Positions 17,878 to 27,003 of a stretch of 50,137 bases of DNA are shown here, piece by piece; position 1 is the first letter of the stretch, and the number at the start of each line of letters is the position of its first letter. The notes under the pieces are model-generated. The model was given only the letters and a program-made list of their open reading frames with translations. It searched no databases and had not been told where the DNA came from. The translations under genes and the position numbers were made by a program. This DNA comes from Flavobacterium gelidicaeli (GTDB lineage Bacteria > Bacteroidota > Bacteroidia > Flavobacteriales > Flavobacteriaceae): NCBI RefSeq assembly GCF_013294005.1, contig NZ_JABSNK010000019.1, forward strand, positions 1 through 50,137, written 5' to 3'.

Positions 17878-17983
17878 TTATTGTTGTTTTTTAAATATAT
17901 TTGTAAATAAAACACATTCTATTAAAATATTCAATATGTTTAGTAATATTGCTAATGTTTTTTAAAAGAAAAGAAATATAAAA

Positions 17984-18826
17984 ATGAATTTGAGAACTCT
18001 TTACTATTTTATTTCTCCTAAATCTAGGCTTTTGGTTCGGAAAATTTATTATTTCCCCATTGATTTTTTCGAATTGATTGTTGGCCGACGAAACAAATTG
18101 ATACCAAATAAAGGAGATATTTTTATAGGTTCCGGTGATTTTATTAAACAAGGGAATTATCACGTTAAACTTTTAATTGAATATGCTAATTTAAAACCAG
18201 ATCATTCCGTACTAGATATTGGTTGCGGCATTGGTAGAGCAGCACTTTCTCTCACAAGCTATTTAGGAGAAAATAGTAAGTACGAAGGTTTCGATTTAGT
18301 TAAAAAAGGAATTGTTTGGTGTGAAAGGAATATAGCTACAAAATATACTAATTTTAATTTCAGATACATTCCTCTAAGTAATGACTTGTATAGTATCACA
18401 AACCAAAAAGCCGAAAATTTTATATTTCCCTATGAGGATAACTCTTTTGATACGGTGTTTCTATTCTCGGTATTTACTCACATGCAACCCGTGGAAGTTC
18501 AAAATTATTTGAATGAGATTAGTAGGGTGCTAAAACCAGAAGGGAAATGCTTATCGACGTTTTTTATTTATGATGATGAAATTGAATGTAAAATCTCAAA
18601 ACACAAGCAAGGCTTTTGTTTTCCTTATAATAAAGATGGCTTTAGGTTGATGAGCAAGAAGGTTCCGTCTGCAAATATTGCATTTAAAGAAGAAAGCCTT
18701 TTTGAAATGTTACAAAAAAGTGATTTAGAATTAGATAAAAAAATATACGGCACTTGGTCAAATAGAGGAATAGTGTCGCTTTTAGATTTTCAAGATATTT
18801 TAGTATTTAGTAAAAAAAAGGTTTAG
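17984..18826 (+). CDS. SAM-dependent class I methyltransferase
   Basis: A 280-residue protein. Motif I for SAM binding is DHSVLDIGCGIGRAALSLTSYLG near residues 75-95, followed by an acidic residue at YEGFDLV. NSFDTVFLFSVFTHMQPVEVQNYLNEISRVLKPEGKCLSTFFIYD is the usual post-motif region of the Methyltransf_11/25 type. The first 60 residues are a basic extension (TLYYFISPKSRLLVRKIYYFP). It may methylate a sugar of the glycan, given its position at the end of the locus, but the substrate is not shown by the sequence. Confidence 0.82.
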   Translation: MNLRTLYYFISPKSRLLVRKIYYFPIDFFELIVGRRNKLIPNKGDIFIGSGDFIKQGNYHVKLLIEYANLKPDHSVLDIGCGIGRAALSLTSYLGENSKYEGFDLVKKGIVWCERNIATKYTNFNFRYIPLSNDLYSITNQKAENFIFPYEDNSFDTVFLFSVFTHMQPVEVQNYLNEISRVLKPEGKCLSTFFIYDDEIECKISKHKQGFCFPYNKDGFRLMSKKVPSANIAFKEESLFEMLQKSDLELDKKIYGTWSNRGIVSLLDFQDILVFSKKKV

Positions 18827-18842
18827 CTTTCTAATAGTAAAA

Positions 18843-19526
18843 TTACACTGTTCTCTGAACTACTTCAAAGATTTTAGTGTCTTCACATTTCAATGTTTTA
18901 GACGGGTATTTCATCAACAAAGCATAATCATGTGTTGCCATAATGATTGTTTTTCCGTTAGCATTGATGTTTCTTAAAACTTCAATAACTTCGGCACTGG
19001 TTTGTGGGTCAAGGTTTCCAGTAGGTTCATCAGCAAGTATAAGTTCAGGGTCGTTTAGCAAAGCTCTTGCAATGGCTACGCGTTGTTGTTCTCCTCCTGA
19101 AATTTGGTGAGGCATTTTATTAGAATAAGCTTTCATGCCTACTTTATCTAAAACTTCATCAATTTTACGATCCATTTCATTTTTATCAGTCCATCCAGTA
19201 GCTTTAAGTACAAAAAGCATGTTGTCTTTTATAGAACGGTCTGGTAATAATTTGAAATCTTGAAATACGATTCCGATTTTTCTACGTAAAAACGGAATGT
19301 CATTTTCTTTCAAAGAACCTAAATCAAATTCTACAATATGTCCTTCACCTTCAGTAAGTGGCATGTCAGCATAAAGCGTTTTCATTAAACTACTTTTTCC
19401 AGATCCTGTTTTTCCAATGATGTATAAAAATTCACCATGGTTTACCTCCAAATTAATATTAGATAAAATCACTCTATCCTCTTGGTAAATGGATGCGTTT
19501 TTTAAAGACAGTACAGCTTGAGACAT
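18843..19526 (-). CDS. ftsE: Cell-division ABC transporter ATP-binding protein FtsE
   Basis: A 227-residue ABC ATPase. Walker A is GKTGSGKSS (38-46), the ABC signature ISGGEQ (142-147) and Walker B ILADE (163-167), followed by the H-loop in IMATHDYALL. YQEDRVILSNINLEVNHGEFLYIIG and IVFQDFKLLPDRSIKDNM are typical of FtsE, which with FtsX controls peptidoglycan hydrolases at the septum. ATG 19526 is chosen because the upstream frame to 19610 adds a hydrophobic tail not found in the family. ftsX is not adjacent. LolD-like transporters are an alternative, but the close match to FtsE wording makes that less likely. Confidence 0.85.
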   Translation of the reverse strand: MSQAVLSLKNASIYQEDRVILSNINLEVNHGEFLYIIGKTGSGKSSLMKTLYADMPLTEGEGHIVEFDLGSLKENDIPFLRRKIGIVFQDFKLLPDRSIKDNMLFVLKATGWTDKNEMDRKIDEVLDKVGMKAYSNKMPHQISGGEQQRVAIARALLNDPELILADEPTGNLDPQTSAEVIEVLRNINANGKTIIMATHDYALLMKYPSKTLKCEDTKIFEVVQRTV

Positions 19527-19735
19527 AATTAGCATTTGTTTAAGTGGTAAAAGTAATAAGTTAACGGATGTATTCAAAATAAATTTCATCAATAAAAACA
19601 ATAGTTTCAAATCTCATTTTCAAGAAGCGCTATTTTTTTTAAGAAATAGCAAAAACGAGGCTGTTTAAATCACAATTCTTCTTTTAATTTCATAATAAAA
19701 ACCAAAAGACTTTCGTTATACCCATTAGATTATAA

Positions 19736-19743
19736 TATATTTG
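19736..19743 (+). promoter_or_regulatory. -7 element for the TPR protein gene
   Basis: TATATTTG, 24 bases before ATG 19768. It overlaps a possible TTG start at 19741, which supports the ATG as the true start. No clear -33 TTG. Confidence 0.5.
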
Positions 19744-19767
19744 AATATTAAAAAAATCATATTAAAA

Positions 19768-22700
19768 ATGCGTAAATTTTCTTGGCTCTACTATTCGATT
19801 TTTTTAGCAGGTTCTTTATCTGCTTCAGCTCAAAAATCAACAATATATACTTACGAATTAAAGGACTTTAATAAAGCAGTTTATTTGTTTAAAGATCAGC
19901 AATATGCTTCGGCACAAATCCTGTTTGATAAAGTAAAAGACGCCACTACTGATGAAGGTGTAAAGTCTGATTGTGCCTATTACGATGCTAATTGTGCCAT
20001 TAGAATGAACCAGTCAAATGCTGATGTATTAATGGAAAAGTTTGTAGAAGACTATCCTACAAGTGCAAAAAGTAATCAAGCTTTTATTGAAGTTGCTCAT
20101 TTTTATTTCGAACAAGGGAATTATCCCAAATCATTGCAATGGTTCGAAAAAGTGGATGAAAGCCAATTGAGTACTTCGGATAGGGATAGTTTTAATTTCC
20201 AAAAAGGGTATGCGTTCTTTAATTCTAAAAATAAAAAAGAAGCTACAACCTATTTCAATAAAGTATTGAATTCTAAGGAATTTGGTTCTCAAGCTAAATA
20301 TTATTTAGGTTTTATGGCCTATGAAGGTGATGATTATAAAGAAGCAACGCGTTATTTTGACGAAGTTTCTGGTGAAGAGAAATACAAAGAAAAACTCTCG
20401 TATTATCAGGCTGATATGAATTTTAAATTAGGAAGCTTCCAGAAAGCAATTGATTTAGGAGGAAAAGCAATGGCAAAATCAAATGCTATTGAGAAATCAG
20501 AATTGAATAAAATTATTGGGGAAAGCTATTTTAATCTAAAGCAATACGATAAAGCCATACCTTATTTAGCACAATACAAAGGAAAAAAAGGAAGGTGGAA
20601 TAATACTGATTTTTACCAATTGGGGTATGCGTATTATATGCAAAAAGATTATGAAAATGCAGTTTCTCAATTTAATAAAATCATTAACGGAAATGACTTT
20701 GTAGCTCAAAATGCGTATTACCATTTAGGAGAAAGTTATTTGAATTTAGATAAAAAACAACAAGCATTAAATGCTTTTAAGAATGCTTCAGAGATGGGAT
20801 TTGATTTGTCAATTCAAGAAGATGCGAGTTTGAATTATGCTAAATTAAGTTATGAAATTGGAAACTCTTACCAAACAGTCCCTGAGATATTACTAGGATT
20901 CATCAAGAAGTATCCAGCTAATGCTAATCGTGCTGCGATAGAGAAATTGTTGATAGATTCTTATATTTCCTCTAAAAACTACAAAGAGGCTTTAGTATTA
21001 TTAGAAAAAAATAAAAGTCCTGAGAATAAATTAGCGTACCAAAAAGTAACTTTTTATAGAGGACTAGAATTGTATTCAGATAGAAATTATACCGAGGCGG
21101 CTAAAATGTTCAAGAGTTCGCTAGATGTACAAATGGATGCAACATTTGCTACGAGAGCTATCTTCTGGAAAGGAGAAACGGAATATGTTACTCAAGATTA
21201 CAAAAATTCAGTTTTGAGCTACAAGCAGTTTATAGGTGCTACAAATGCGGCTACCACACCAGAATATAAAAACAGCAACTACAATATAGCTTATGCTTAT
21301 TTTAAATTAAAAGATTACGATCAAGCGGCAACTTATTTTCAAAAACAAATTGATGGGGGTAAATTAGATTCAGAGCGATTAAGTGATGCGTATTTGCGTT
21401 TAGCCGATTGTCGTTTTGTTACTTCAAAATATTGGCCAGCAATGGATGCTTATAATAAAGTGATTGAGTTTAAAGGAGTAGATGCTGATTATGCTTATTA
21501 CCAAAAAGCGATTTGCTATGGTTTTGTTGCTCGTAATGATACTAAAATAGTAGAACTTAATTCATTTTTACAAATGTATCCTAAGTCAAACTACCGTGAT
21601 GATGCTATGTATGAATTAGCAAATACATATGTAGCGAGCGATAAACAGGATTTAGCTTTAAAAACTTTTGATAGGTTAATTGCTGAAAATAAGAACGGAA
21701 CTTATACAGCAAAATCAATTTTGCGTCAAGGATTAATTTATTATAATTCAGATAAAAACGAACCTGCTTTAACAAAGTTTAAAAAAGTAGCAGCCGAATT
21801 TCCAAAAACACCTGAGGCACTAGAAGCAGTTTCTACAGCACGATTAATTTATGTTGATGGTGGTAGAGTAGATGAATATGCAAGTTGGGTACGAACATTA
21901 GATTTTGTTGCTGTAAGTGATGCTGATTTAGATAATGATACTTACGAATCAGCGGTGAAGCAATTTGAGCAAAACAATTACAAGCAAGCAATTTCTGGAT
22001 TTGCTTCCTATATTTCGAGCTTTCCACGCGGAATCCATTCGCTTAAAGCAAATTTTTATTTAGCGCAAGCCTACTTCTCAGAGGGACAAAAGGATAAGGC
22101 CATAGCCAATTATCAATATGTAATTAATGAGCCTAGAAGTGAATTTACGGAACAATCATTAGCGAGATTATCTCAAATTTTATTAGATAATAACGAAAAA
22201 GCAAAAGCGATTCCGGTTTTAGTACGTTTAGAAAATGAAGCTGATTATGCACAGAATAAAGTTTTTGCACAGTCTAATTTAATGAAGTGTTATTATGATA
22301 AAAAAGACTACGCTAATTCAGTAACCTACGCAGATAAGGTGTTGAATAGTCCAAAAATAGATGATAATGTAAAAAGTGATGCGCAAATTATTATTGCACG
22401 TTCTGCCATTCAAACTGGTGATGAGGTAAAAGCAAGGGCAGGATATGCAAAACTGCTAACCATTGCAAAAGGAGAGTTAGCGGCAGAGGCATTGTATTAT
22501 GATGCTTATTTTAAAAATCAAGATGGCAAATTTGAAAACTCTAATACTGCAGTTCAAAAATTAGCTAAGAGTTATTCAAGCTACCGCTATTTTGGAGCAA
22601 AAGGATTGGTAGTAATGGCAAAAAACTTCTATGGATTAAAAGATAGTTTTCAAGCAACTTACATTTTAGACAATGTAATTAAAAACTTTACGGATTATCC

Positions 22701-22782
22701 TGATGTTGTCACTGAAGCGCAAAAAGAATTGAATATGATTAAAGCGGAAGAGTCAAAAACAAATTCCTCTGTTGTAAAATAG
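19768..22782 (+). CDS. Large periplasmic tetratricopeptide-repeat protein
   Basis: A 1004-residue exported protein with signal peptide MRKFSWLYYSIFLAGSLSASAQ. Almost all of the mature protein consists of degenerate TPR helices. Examples: AVYLFKDQQYASAQILFDK, SKSNQAFIEVAHFYFEQGNY, YYLGFMAYEGDDYKEATRYF, AYYHLGESYLNLDKKQQALNAF, NIAYAYFKLKDYDQAATYFQ, FYLAQAYFSEGQKDKAIANY. It is probably a scaffold in the periplasm or at the outer membrane. It is followed by PhzF (28 bases) and then an outer-membrane barrel gene. A working idea is that it partners the barrel, in the way BamD-like TPR proteins do. Confidence 0.85.
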   Translation: MRKFSWLYYSIFLAGSLSASAQKSTIYTYELKDFNKAVYLFKDQQYASAQILFDKVKDATTDEGVKSDCAYYDANCAIRMNQSNADVLMEKFVEDYPTSAKSNQAFIEVAHFYFEQGNYPKSLQWFEKVDESQLSTSDRDSFNFQKGYAFFNSKNKKEATTYFNKVLNSKEFGSQAKYYLGFMAYEGDDYKEATRYFDEVSGEEKYKEKLSYYQADMNFKLGSFQKAIDLGGKAMAKSNAIEKSELNKIIGESYFNLKQYDKAIPYLAQYKGKKGRWNNTDFYQLGYAYYMQKDYENAVSQFNKIINGNDFVAQNAYYHLGESYLNLDKKQQALNAFKNASEMGFDLSIQEDASLNYAKLSYEIGNSYQTVPEILLGFIKKYPANANRAAIEKLLIDSYISSKNYKEALVLLEKNKSPENKLAYQKVTFYRGLELYSDRNYTEAAKMFKSSLDVQMDATFATRAIFWKGETEYVTQDYKNSVLSYKQFIGATNAATTPEYKNSNYNIAYAYFKLKDYDQAATYFQKQIDGGKLDSERLSDAYLRLADCRFVTSKYWPAMDAYNKVIEFKGVDADYAYYQKAICYGFVARNDTKIVELNSFLQMYPKSNYRDDAMYELANTYVASDKQDLALKTFDRLIAENKNGTYTAKSILRQGLIYYNSDKNEPALTKFKKVAAEFPKTPEALEAVSTARLIYVDGGRVDEYASWVRTLDFVAVSDADLDNDTYESAVKQFEQNNYKQAISGFASYISSFPRGIHSLKANFYLAQAYFSEGQKDKAIANYQYVINEPRSEFTEQSLARLSQILLDNNEKAKAIPVLVRLENEADYAQNKVFAQSNLMKCYYDKKDYANSVTYADKVLNSPKIDDNVKSDAQIIIARSAIQTGDEVKARAGYAKLLTIAKGELAAEALYYDAYFKNQDGKFENSNTAVQKLAKSYSSYRYFGAKGLVVMAKNFYGLKDSFQATYILDNVIKNFTDYPDVVTEAQKELNMIKAEESKTNSSVVK

Positions 22783-22810
22783 TATTGTGTATAATTAAAA
22801 TTAGTTAAAA

Positions 22811-23677
22811 ATGACACTTCCTTTTTATATAGTTGATGTTTTTACCAAGAAGAAATATGCAGGGAATCAATTGGCTGTTTTTTTAAATGCTCAGGATTTA
22901 ACAACGACTCAGATGCAAGAAATTACACGAGAGATTAATTTTGCCGAGAGTACTTTTATAACAGCCGTAGATGTTGAAAATAACACAGCTACTATAAGGA
23001 TTTTTACGCCAGCAAGCGAAATGCAATTTGCAGGACATCCTATTATAGGCACCTCTTGGATAGTGATGAATAAAATAGTCAAACATAAATCGGTTTCGTT
23101 AAATATAACTGTTCCTATAGGTGTGATTCCGGTTAATGAGTCAAATGAACTTTTATGGTTGAAAGCAGCGCAACCTGAATTTTTAGATGTCTTTATGAAA
23201 GAGGATTTTGCTTCTTTTAGTACTTTAAGTATCACGGATTTTGATGAGCGTTTTGAGGTTCAGGAAGTAACAACAGGTAGTGCATTTGTAATTGTTCCGT
23301 TAAAGAGTGTTGAAGCTTTACAAGCGGTGAAGCTAGATGTAGATAAAACAGCGCAATGGCTTAATGAAAAATGTAAAACACAGCACAAGGCATTGTATTT
23401 TTTTAGTTTAGAAGAAGGGATTTTAAATAGCAGAATGCTGTGTATAGAAAACAACCAGCTTATAGAAGATGCAGCAACTGGAAGCGCGAGTACTTGTTTA
23501 CAAGCGTTTCTTTTAAAGTACCTTACTAATGAAATCAAAATAGTGAATAATCAAGGAGCAAGTATCAACAGACCCTCTCAGATTTATTTTGACGGAAAAG
23601 TAAAAGAGGGACATTATGATATAAAAATAGGTGGTAAAACACAATTTGTTGCTCAAGGAGAATGGCACGTAGATTAA
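22811..23677 (+). CDS. PhzF-family isomerase/epimerase
   Basis: A 288-residue protein of the PhzF / diaminopimelate-epimerase fold. N-terminal half: PFYIVDVFTKKKYAGNQLAVFL, REINFAESTFI with the catalytic glutamate at E46, and TPASEMQFAGHPIIGTSWIVM. C-terminal half: IEDAATGSASTCLQAFLL, the second conserved glycine loop. Catalyses a double-bond shift or epimerisation on a small metabolite that is unknown for most family members; phenazine synthesis is not implied because no other phz gene is present. It is placed in one unit with the TPR protein, but the link may be only positional. Confidence 0.9.
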   Translation: MTLPFYIVDVFTKKKYAGNQLAVFLNAQDLTTTQMQEITREINFAESTFITAVDVENNTATIRIFTPASEMQFAGHPIIGTSWIVMNKIVKHKSVSLNITVPIGVIPVNESNELLWLKAAQPEFLDVFMKEDFASFSTLSITDFDERFEVQEVTTGSAFVIVPLKSVEALQAVKLDVDKTAQWLNEKCKTQHKALYFFSLEEGILNSRMLCIENNQLIEDAATGSASTCLQAFLLKYLTNEIKIVNNQGASINRPSQIYFDGKVKEGHYDIKIGGKTQFVAQGEWHVD

Positions 23678-23782
23678 TAAAGATAAATATTCAATAGTAA
23701 ATAAGAGAATGTAATAGGCAAGATTAAAATAAGAGTACTTCTTACTAATCGACTTTTACATTAAAAAATAAATAAAAATAAT

Positions 23783-25534
23783 ATGAATTTCAATTTTCAA
23801 AATAAGGTTGCCTTAACACTATTTTTAATCGCTTTCCAGTTTTCTTTTGCTCAAAAAACGGGAGCGGGTATTGGGTCAGAAGTTGTGAATGTTGTTAAGC
23901 CTTACACGCCAACTATTTCGGATGCATTTAAAGTTCCAGAAACGCCTGTTCTTGATGATGAAGGAAATGCTAAAAAAGAGAATGTAAAATATTCAATATT
24001 TTCTTTTCCTGTTGCTTCTACATTTACACCTTCTAAAGGTAAAGCTGAAGGAGTAGAGCGTACTAAGCGTCCGCATTTATATAATAACTATGCTACACTT
24101 GGTTTTGGGAATTACGGTACAGTAAATGGGGAACTTTTTGTAAACCAAGAACTGGGTAACAACGATTATGTTTCAGGGATGTTTCGTCATCTTTCGTCTC
24201 AAGGCGGAATCAGTAATGTAGAATTAGATGATAAATACTACGACACTGGAATTGACTTGAGCTATGGTGTCAATAATAAAGACATGTCTTGGAATGTTGA
24301 TTTAGGATATCAAAATCAAATTTATAATTGGTATGGACTACCTGCTGATTTTGGAAGCACGATTACAGCTGATGATCGCTCTAATTTAATACGTTCTATG
24401 GAGCCACAACATGCTTTCAATGCATTTAATGCAGGAGGTAAAATTGCTTTTTCTGAGGGGATTTTAAGTCAGGCTACCATGAAATTTAATCACTTTGCAG
24501 ATTCTTTTGGTTCGGTAGAAAACAGGTTCTATGTGAAGCCTACGGTTCAGTTTGATGTTATGGATGAATTTGTGAAAACAAATATTATTGTAGATTATGT
24601 AGGTGGTAATTTCGAAAAAAATTACACGAACACAGCTGCTGTTAAATATGGTTATACTAACTTAGGAATTGCACCAAGTTTTGTAATGTTAAAAGACGAT
24701 TGGACATTGAATATAGGTGCAGCAGTGTTTTTTAGTATGGATAACGAAAATAGTAAAAACAAGTTATTTGTTTATCCTCAAATTAATGCATCGTATAAAG
24801 TGGTTGGAGATTTAATGATTTTTTACGCTGGAGCAGAAGGGGATTTACAACAAAATACCTACAGTGATTTAGCTAATGAAAATCCGTTTGTATCTCCTAC
24901 TTTAGATATTAGACCTACAGACAAACAATATGATATTTTTGCGGGTTTAAAAGGAAAGATAACTAATAACGTAAGTTATAATATTCGTGGATCATTTAAA
25001 AATGAAAGAAACAAAGCGTTGTATAGAAGCTATGATTACAGTGAAGCAAGTACTAATGAGCCGTACGCTTTTGGAAACTCTTTAAGTGTCGTTTATGATG
25101 ATATGAGAACAGTGAGTTTTTCTGGAGATTTAAAAGCAGCCTTCTCTGAGAATGTTTCTTTTGGAATCAGCGGAACTTTTAGTAGTTACACTAATGACAT
25201 ACAACAAGAAGCTTGGAACCTTCCTCAGGTAAAAGTAAACTCTAATCTTGAAGTAAATATTACTCCAAAATGGTATGCAGGAGCAACCGTTTTTTATGTA
25301 GGGGAACGTAAGGACATGCAAACTAATCTTTTGTTTTCAACTACTAATTCAGCACCAATTAGTTTAGGAAGCTATTTTGATGCAAATGCACATGTAGGAT
25401 ATAAATACAGTGACCGTTTAACTGGTTTTTTAAGACTAAATAACATCGCTAATCAGTCATATGAAAAATGGTTAAATTACCAAGTTCAGGGATTCCAAGT
25501 GATGGTAGGAGCAAATTATAAGTTTGATTTTTAA
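23783..25534 (+). CDS. Outer-membrane beta-barrel protein (TonB-dependent-receptor-like, no plug)
   Basis: A 583-residue exported protein. Signal peptide MNFNFQNKVALTLFLIAFQFSFAQ. A distinctive segment VVNVVKPYTPTISDAFK (34-50) precedes a series of amphipathic strands with alternating aromatic residues. It closes with RLNNIANQSYEKWLNYQVQGFQVMVGANYKFDF, a C-terminal barrel signal ending in Phe. The strands resemble the last two thirds of TonB-dependent receptors, but the plug domain is missing and the length is short. It may be a porin-like or scaffold barrel working with the TPR protein upstream. It ends at a bidirectional terminator. Confidence 0.8.
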   Translation: MNFNFQNKVALTLFLIAFQFSFAQKTGAGIGSEVVNVVKPYTPTISDAFKVPETPVLDDEGNAKKENVKYSIFSFPVASTFTPSKGKAEGVERTKRPHLYNNYATLGFGNYGTVNGELFVNQELGNNDYVSGMFRHLSSQGGISNVELDDKYYDTGIDLSYGVNNKDMSWNVDLGYQNQIYNWYGLPADFGSTITADDRSNLIRSMEPQHAFNAFNAGGKIAFSEGILSQATMKFNHFADSFGSVENRFYVKPTVQFDVMDEFVKTNIIVDYVGGNFEKNYTNTAAVKYGYTNLGIAPSFVMLKDDWTLNIGAAVFFSMDNENSKNKLFVYPQINASYKVVGDLMIFYAGAEGDLQQNTYSDLANENPFVSPTLDIRPTDKQYDIFAGLKGKITNNVSYNIRGSFKNERNKALYRSYDYSEASTNEPYAFGNSLSVVYDDMRTVSFSGDLKAAFSENVSFGISGTFSSYTNDIQQEAWNLPQVKVNSNLEVNITPKWYAGATVFYVGERKDMQTNLLFSTTNSAPISLGSYFDANAHVGYKYSDRLTGFLRLNNIANQSYEKWLNYQVQGFQVMVGANYKFDF

Positions 25535-25561
25535 TTTGGCTTAAGCCAAAACGATTGCATA

Positions 25562-25597
25562 AAAAAATGGCTTCCTAAACTTAGGAAGCCATTTTTT
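25562..25597. terminator. Bidirectional intrinsic terminator
   Basis: A perfect 17-bp inverted repeat (25562-25578 and 25581-25597, core ATGGCTTCCTAA/TTAGGAAGCCAT) has an A-run on one side and a T-run on the other. It lies between the convergent barrel and DUF2911 genes and can stop transcription from both. Confidence 0.92.
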
Positions 25598-25622
25598 ATA
25601 TACGCTAACTCTAGAAATAGAA

Positions 25623-26168
25623 TTATTCTGTAAAGGGAACAGCAACTCTTACTTTGTCCCATCCTAAGTTTAGAACGATACCATTATCTGCTTTGGTGAA
25701 AACCATACCAAATGACTCTAGTGATTCTTTAGCTTCTGTTACTGGAACTTTTAATCTAGCAACATCATTGGCTTCTTTGTAGAAGTAAGAACCCCAAACA
25801 TTCAAGTCTTTACTGATAATTATAGTATAATTGTCTTTTTCAGGAATAGCATATAATGTATACGTACCTGCTTTAATTTTAGTCTCTCCTAGTTTCATGT
25901 CTTTGTAAAGTGTGATTTCTGCCGCTTCATTTGCGCCAGTTCTCCATACTTTTCCTGCAGGAGCTAGTTCGTCTAAACTACGTCCTTTAAGTTGAGGTCT
26001 ACTGTAAGTAACTTTAGCTAATTTAGCCGCATCTTTGTAGTCATTAGGGTAAGCTGCAACATCCATCGGACTTTTATCTAAGTCTGGAAATTTTTGCGCT
26101 GTTGCGTTTGAAGCAAAAAGCACAGTAAGGCTAAATGCCATTGTAGCAATGATTGTAGATTTTTTCAT
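25623..26168 (-). CDS. DUF2911 family secreted protein
   Basis: A 181-residue exported protein with signal peptide MKKSTIIATMAFSLTVLFASNATAQ. The body matches the Bacteroidota family DUF2911: KVTYSRPQLKGRSLDELAPAGKVWRTGANEAAEITLYKDM, GTYTLYAIPEKDNYTIIISKDLNVWGSYFYKEANDVARLKVPV and LNLGWDKVRVAVPF. Function unknown; the strands suggest a small beta-sandwich in the periplasm. It stands alone between a terminator and a divergent gene, so it has its own promoter, which I could not pin down. Confidence 0.9.
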   Translation of the reverse strand: MKKSTIIATMAFSLTVLFASNATAQKFPDLDKSPMDVAAYPNDYKDAAKLAKVTYSRPQLKGRSLDELAPAGKVWRTGANEAAEITLYKDMKLGETKIKAGTYTLYAIPEKDNYTIIISKDLNVWGSYFYKEANDVARLKVPVTEAKESLESFGMVFTKADNGIVLNLGWDKVRVAVPFTE

Positions 26169-26278
26169 AATTATGATTAATTTATTAAGAGGCTAAAATT
26201 ATTGATTGTGTATTGAAAATAATCACAAAGGATGTTAAAATTTAGAAAATATTCTATTTATGCCTTAATTTAATACCC

Positions 26279-26286
26279 TAACTTTG
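26279..26286 (+). promoter_or_regulatory. Possible -7 element for the GreA/B-like gene
   Basis: TAACTTTG matches TAnnTTTG, 64 bases before the ATG at 26351. No -33 TTG is seen at the expected distance. Confidence 0.4.
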
Positions 26287-26350
26287 GCTGCTTTTAAGCG
26301 TAGTAAAAAGGTTTTTTACATGGCTTTTATTATTAAATAGTTACAACAAA

Positions 26351-26800
26351 ATGACTTTTAAACAAAAAATATATGATTACTATAGACAGCTAGTTCAAGA
26401 TAGAATAGATGTGTTTAGAGACATGATAACGGCGCTTACCGAAGATTCTAAAAATGATGCTAAAGGTTCGGCTGGTGATAAACACGAGACGGCTTTGTCT
26501 ATGATGCATCTTGAACAAGAAAAGCTTAATACTAAACTTAAAGAAGTGTTAACTCAAAAAGCAGTTCTTGATAAAGTCGATCCAACTAAAGTTACTGAAA
26601 TTATTATTGTAGGGAGTCTTGTAAAGGCTAACGGAATTTTTTTATACCTTTCTTTGGCTTTGCCAAAAATTAATATTGACGGTACTAATGTAATCGCACT
26701 TTCGCCACAATCTCCTTTAGGAAATAAACTAATGGGTAATGTAGTAGGTTTTACTTTTGAAATAAATACAACAACTTACACTATAGAAGAGATAATGTAG
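26351..26800 (+). CDS. GreA/GreB-like protein (possible RNA polymerase secondary-channel factor)
   Basis: A 149-residue protein. Residues 1-70 are predicted as two helices forming a coiled coil, with an acidic tip TEDSKNDAKG at 30-39. That is where GreA carries its two catalytic acidic residues. Residues 78-149 look like the FKBP-like C-terminal domain of GreA/B: TEIIIVGSLVKANGIFLYL, IALSPQSPLGNKLMGNVVGFTFEINTTTYTIEEI, where SPLGNKLMG (121-129) matches the Gre motif SPIGKALLG. I recall such proteins being labelled 3-oxoacyl-ACP synthase in databases; nothing here supports that label. It may rescue stalled transcription or compete with GreA for polymerase. Confidence 0.6.
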   Translation: MTFKQKIYDYYRQLVQDRIDVFRDMITALTEDSKNDAKGSAGDKHETALSMMHLEQEKLNTKLKEVLTQKAVLDKVDPTKVTEIIIVGSLVKANGIFLYLSLALPKINIDGTNVIALSPQSPLGNKLMGNVVGFTFEINTTTYTIEEIM

Positions 26801-26935
26801 CTTTTGGTTGCATTATGAAAGTAAGATTATTGTGGTTTTAAACTTTTAGGTTAATTGAAAGCTGGTTTTATTTCATATTTAGCTTAAATAGGTGTTTTAT
26901 GTTTCAATTTGTAACTATAAATAAGGTTAGTGTTT

Positions 26936-26963
26936 TTGAATTATAACTGTTATTGCATCTTTG
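26936..26963 (+). promoter_or_regulatory. Promoter of asnB copy 1
   Basis: TTG (26936-26938), 17 bases, CATCTTTG (26956-26963), 40 bases before the ATG. The block TAACTG.TATTGCAT.TTTGC (26944-26964) recurs almost exactly before the second asnB gene (30604-30624), with 19 of 21 bases identical. Confidence 0.6.
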
Positions 26964-27003
26964 CTTTATCAAATAAAAGAAAAACATTTTAAAATATATC
27001 GTT

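Noticed and set aside
22811..23677. Phenazine biosynthesis gene
   Set aside because: PhzF-fold proteins are widespread and no other phz gene is nearby.
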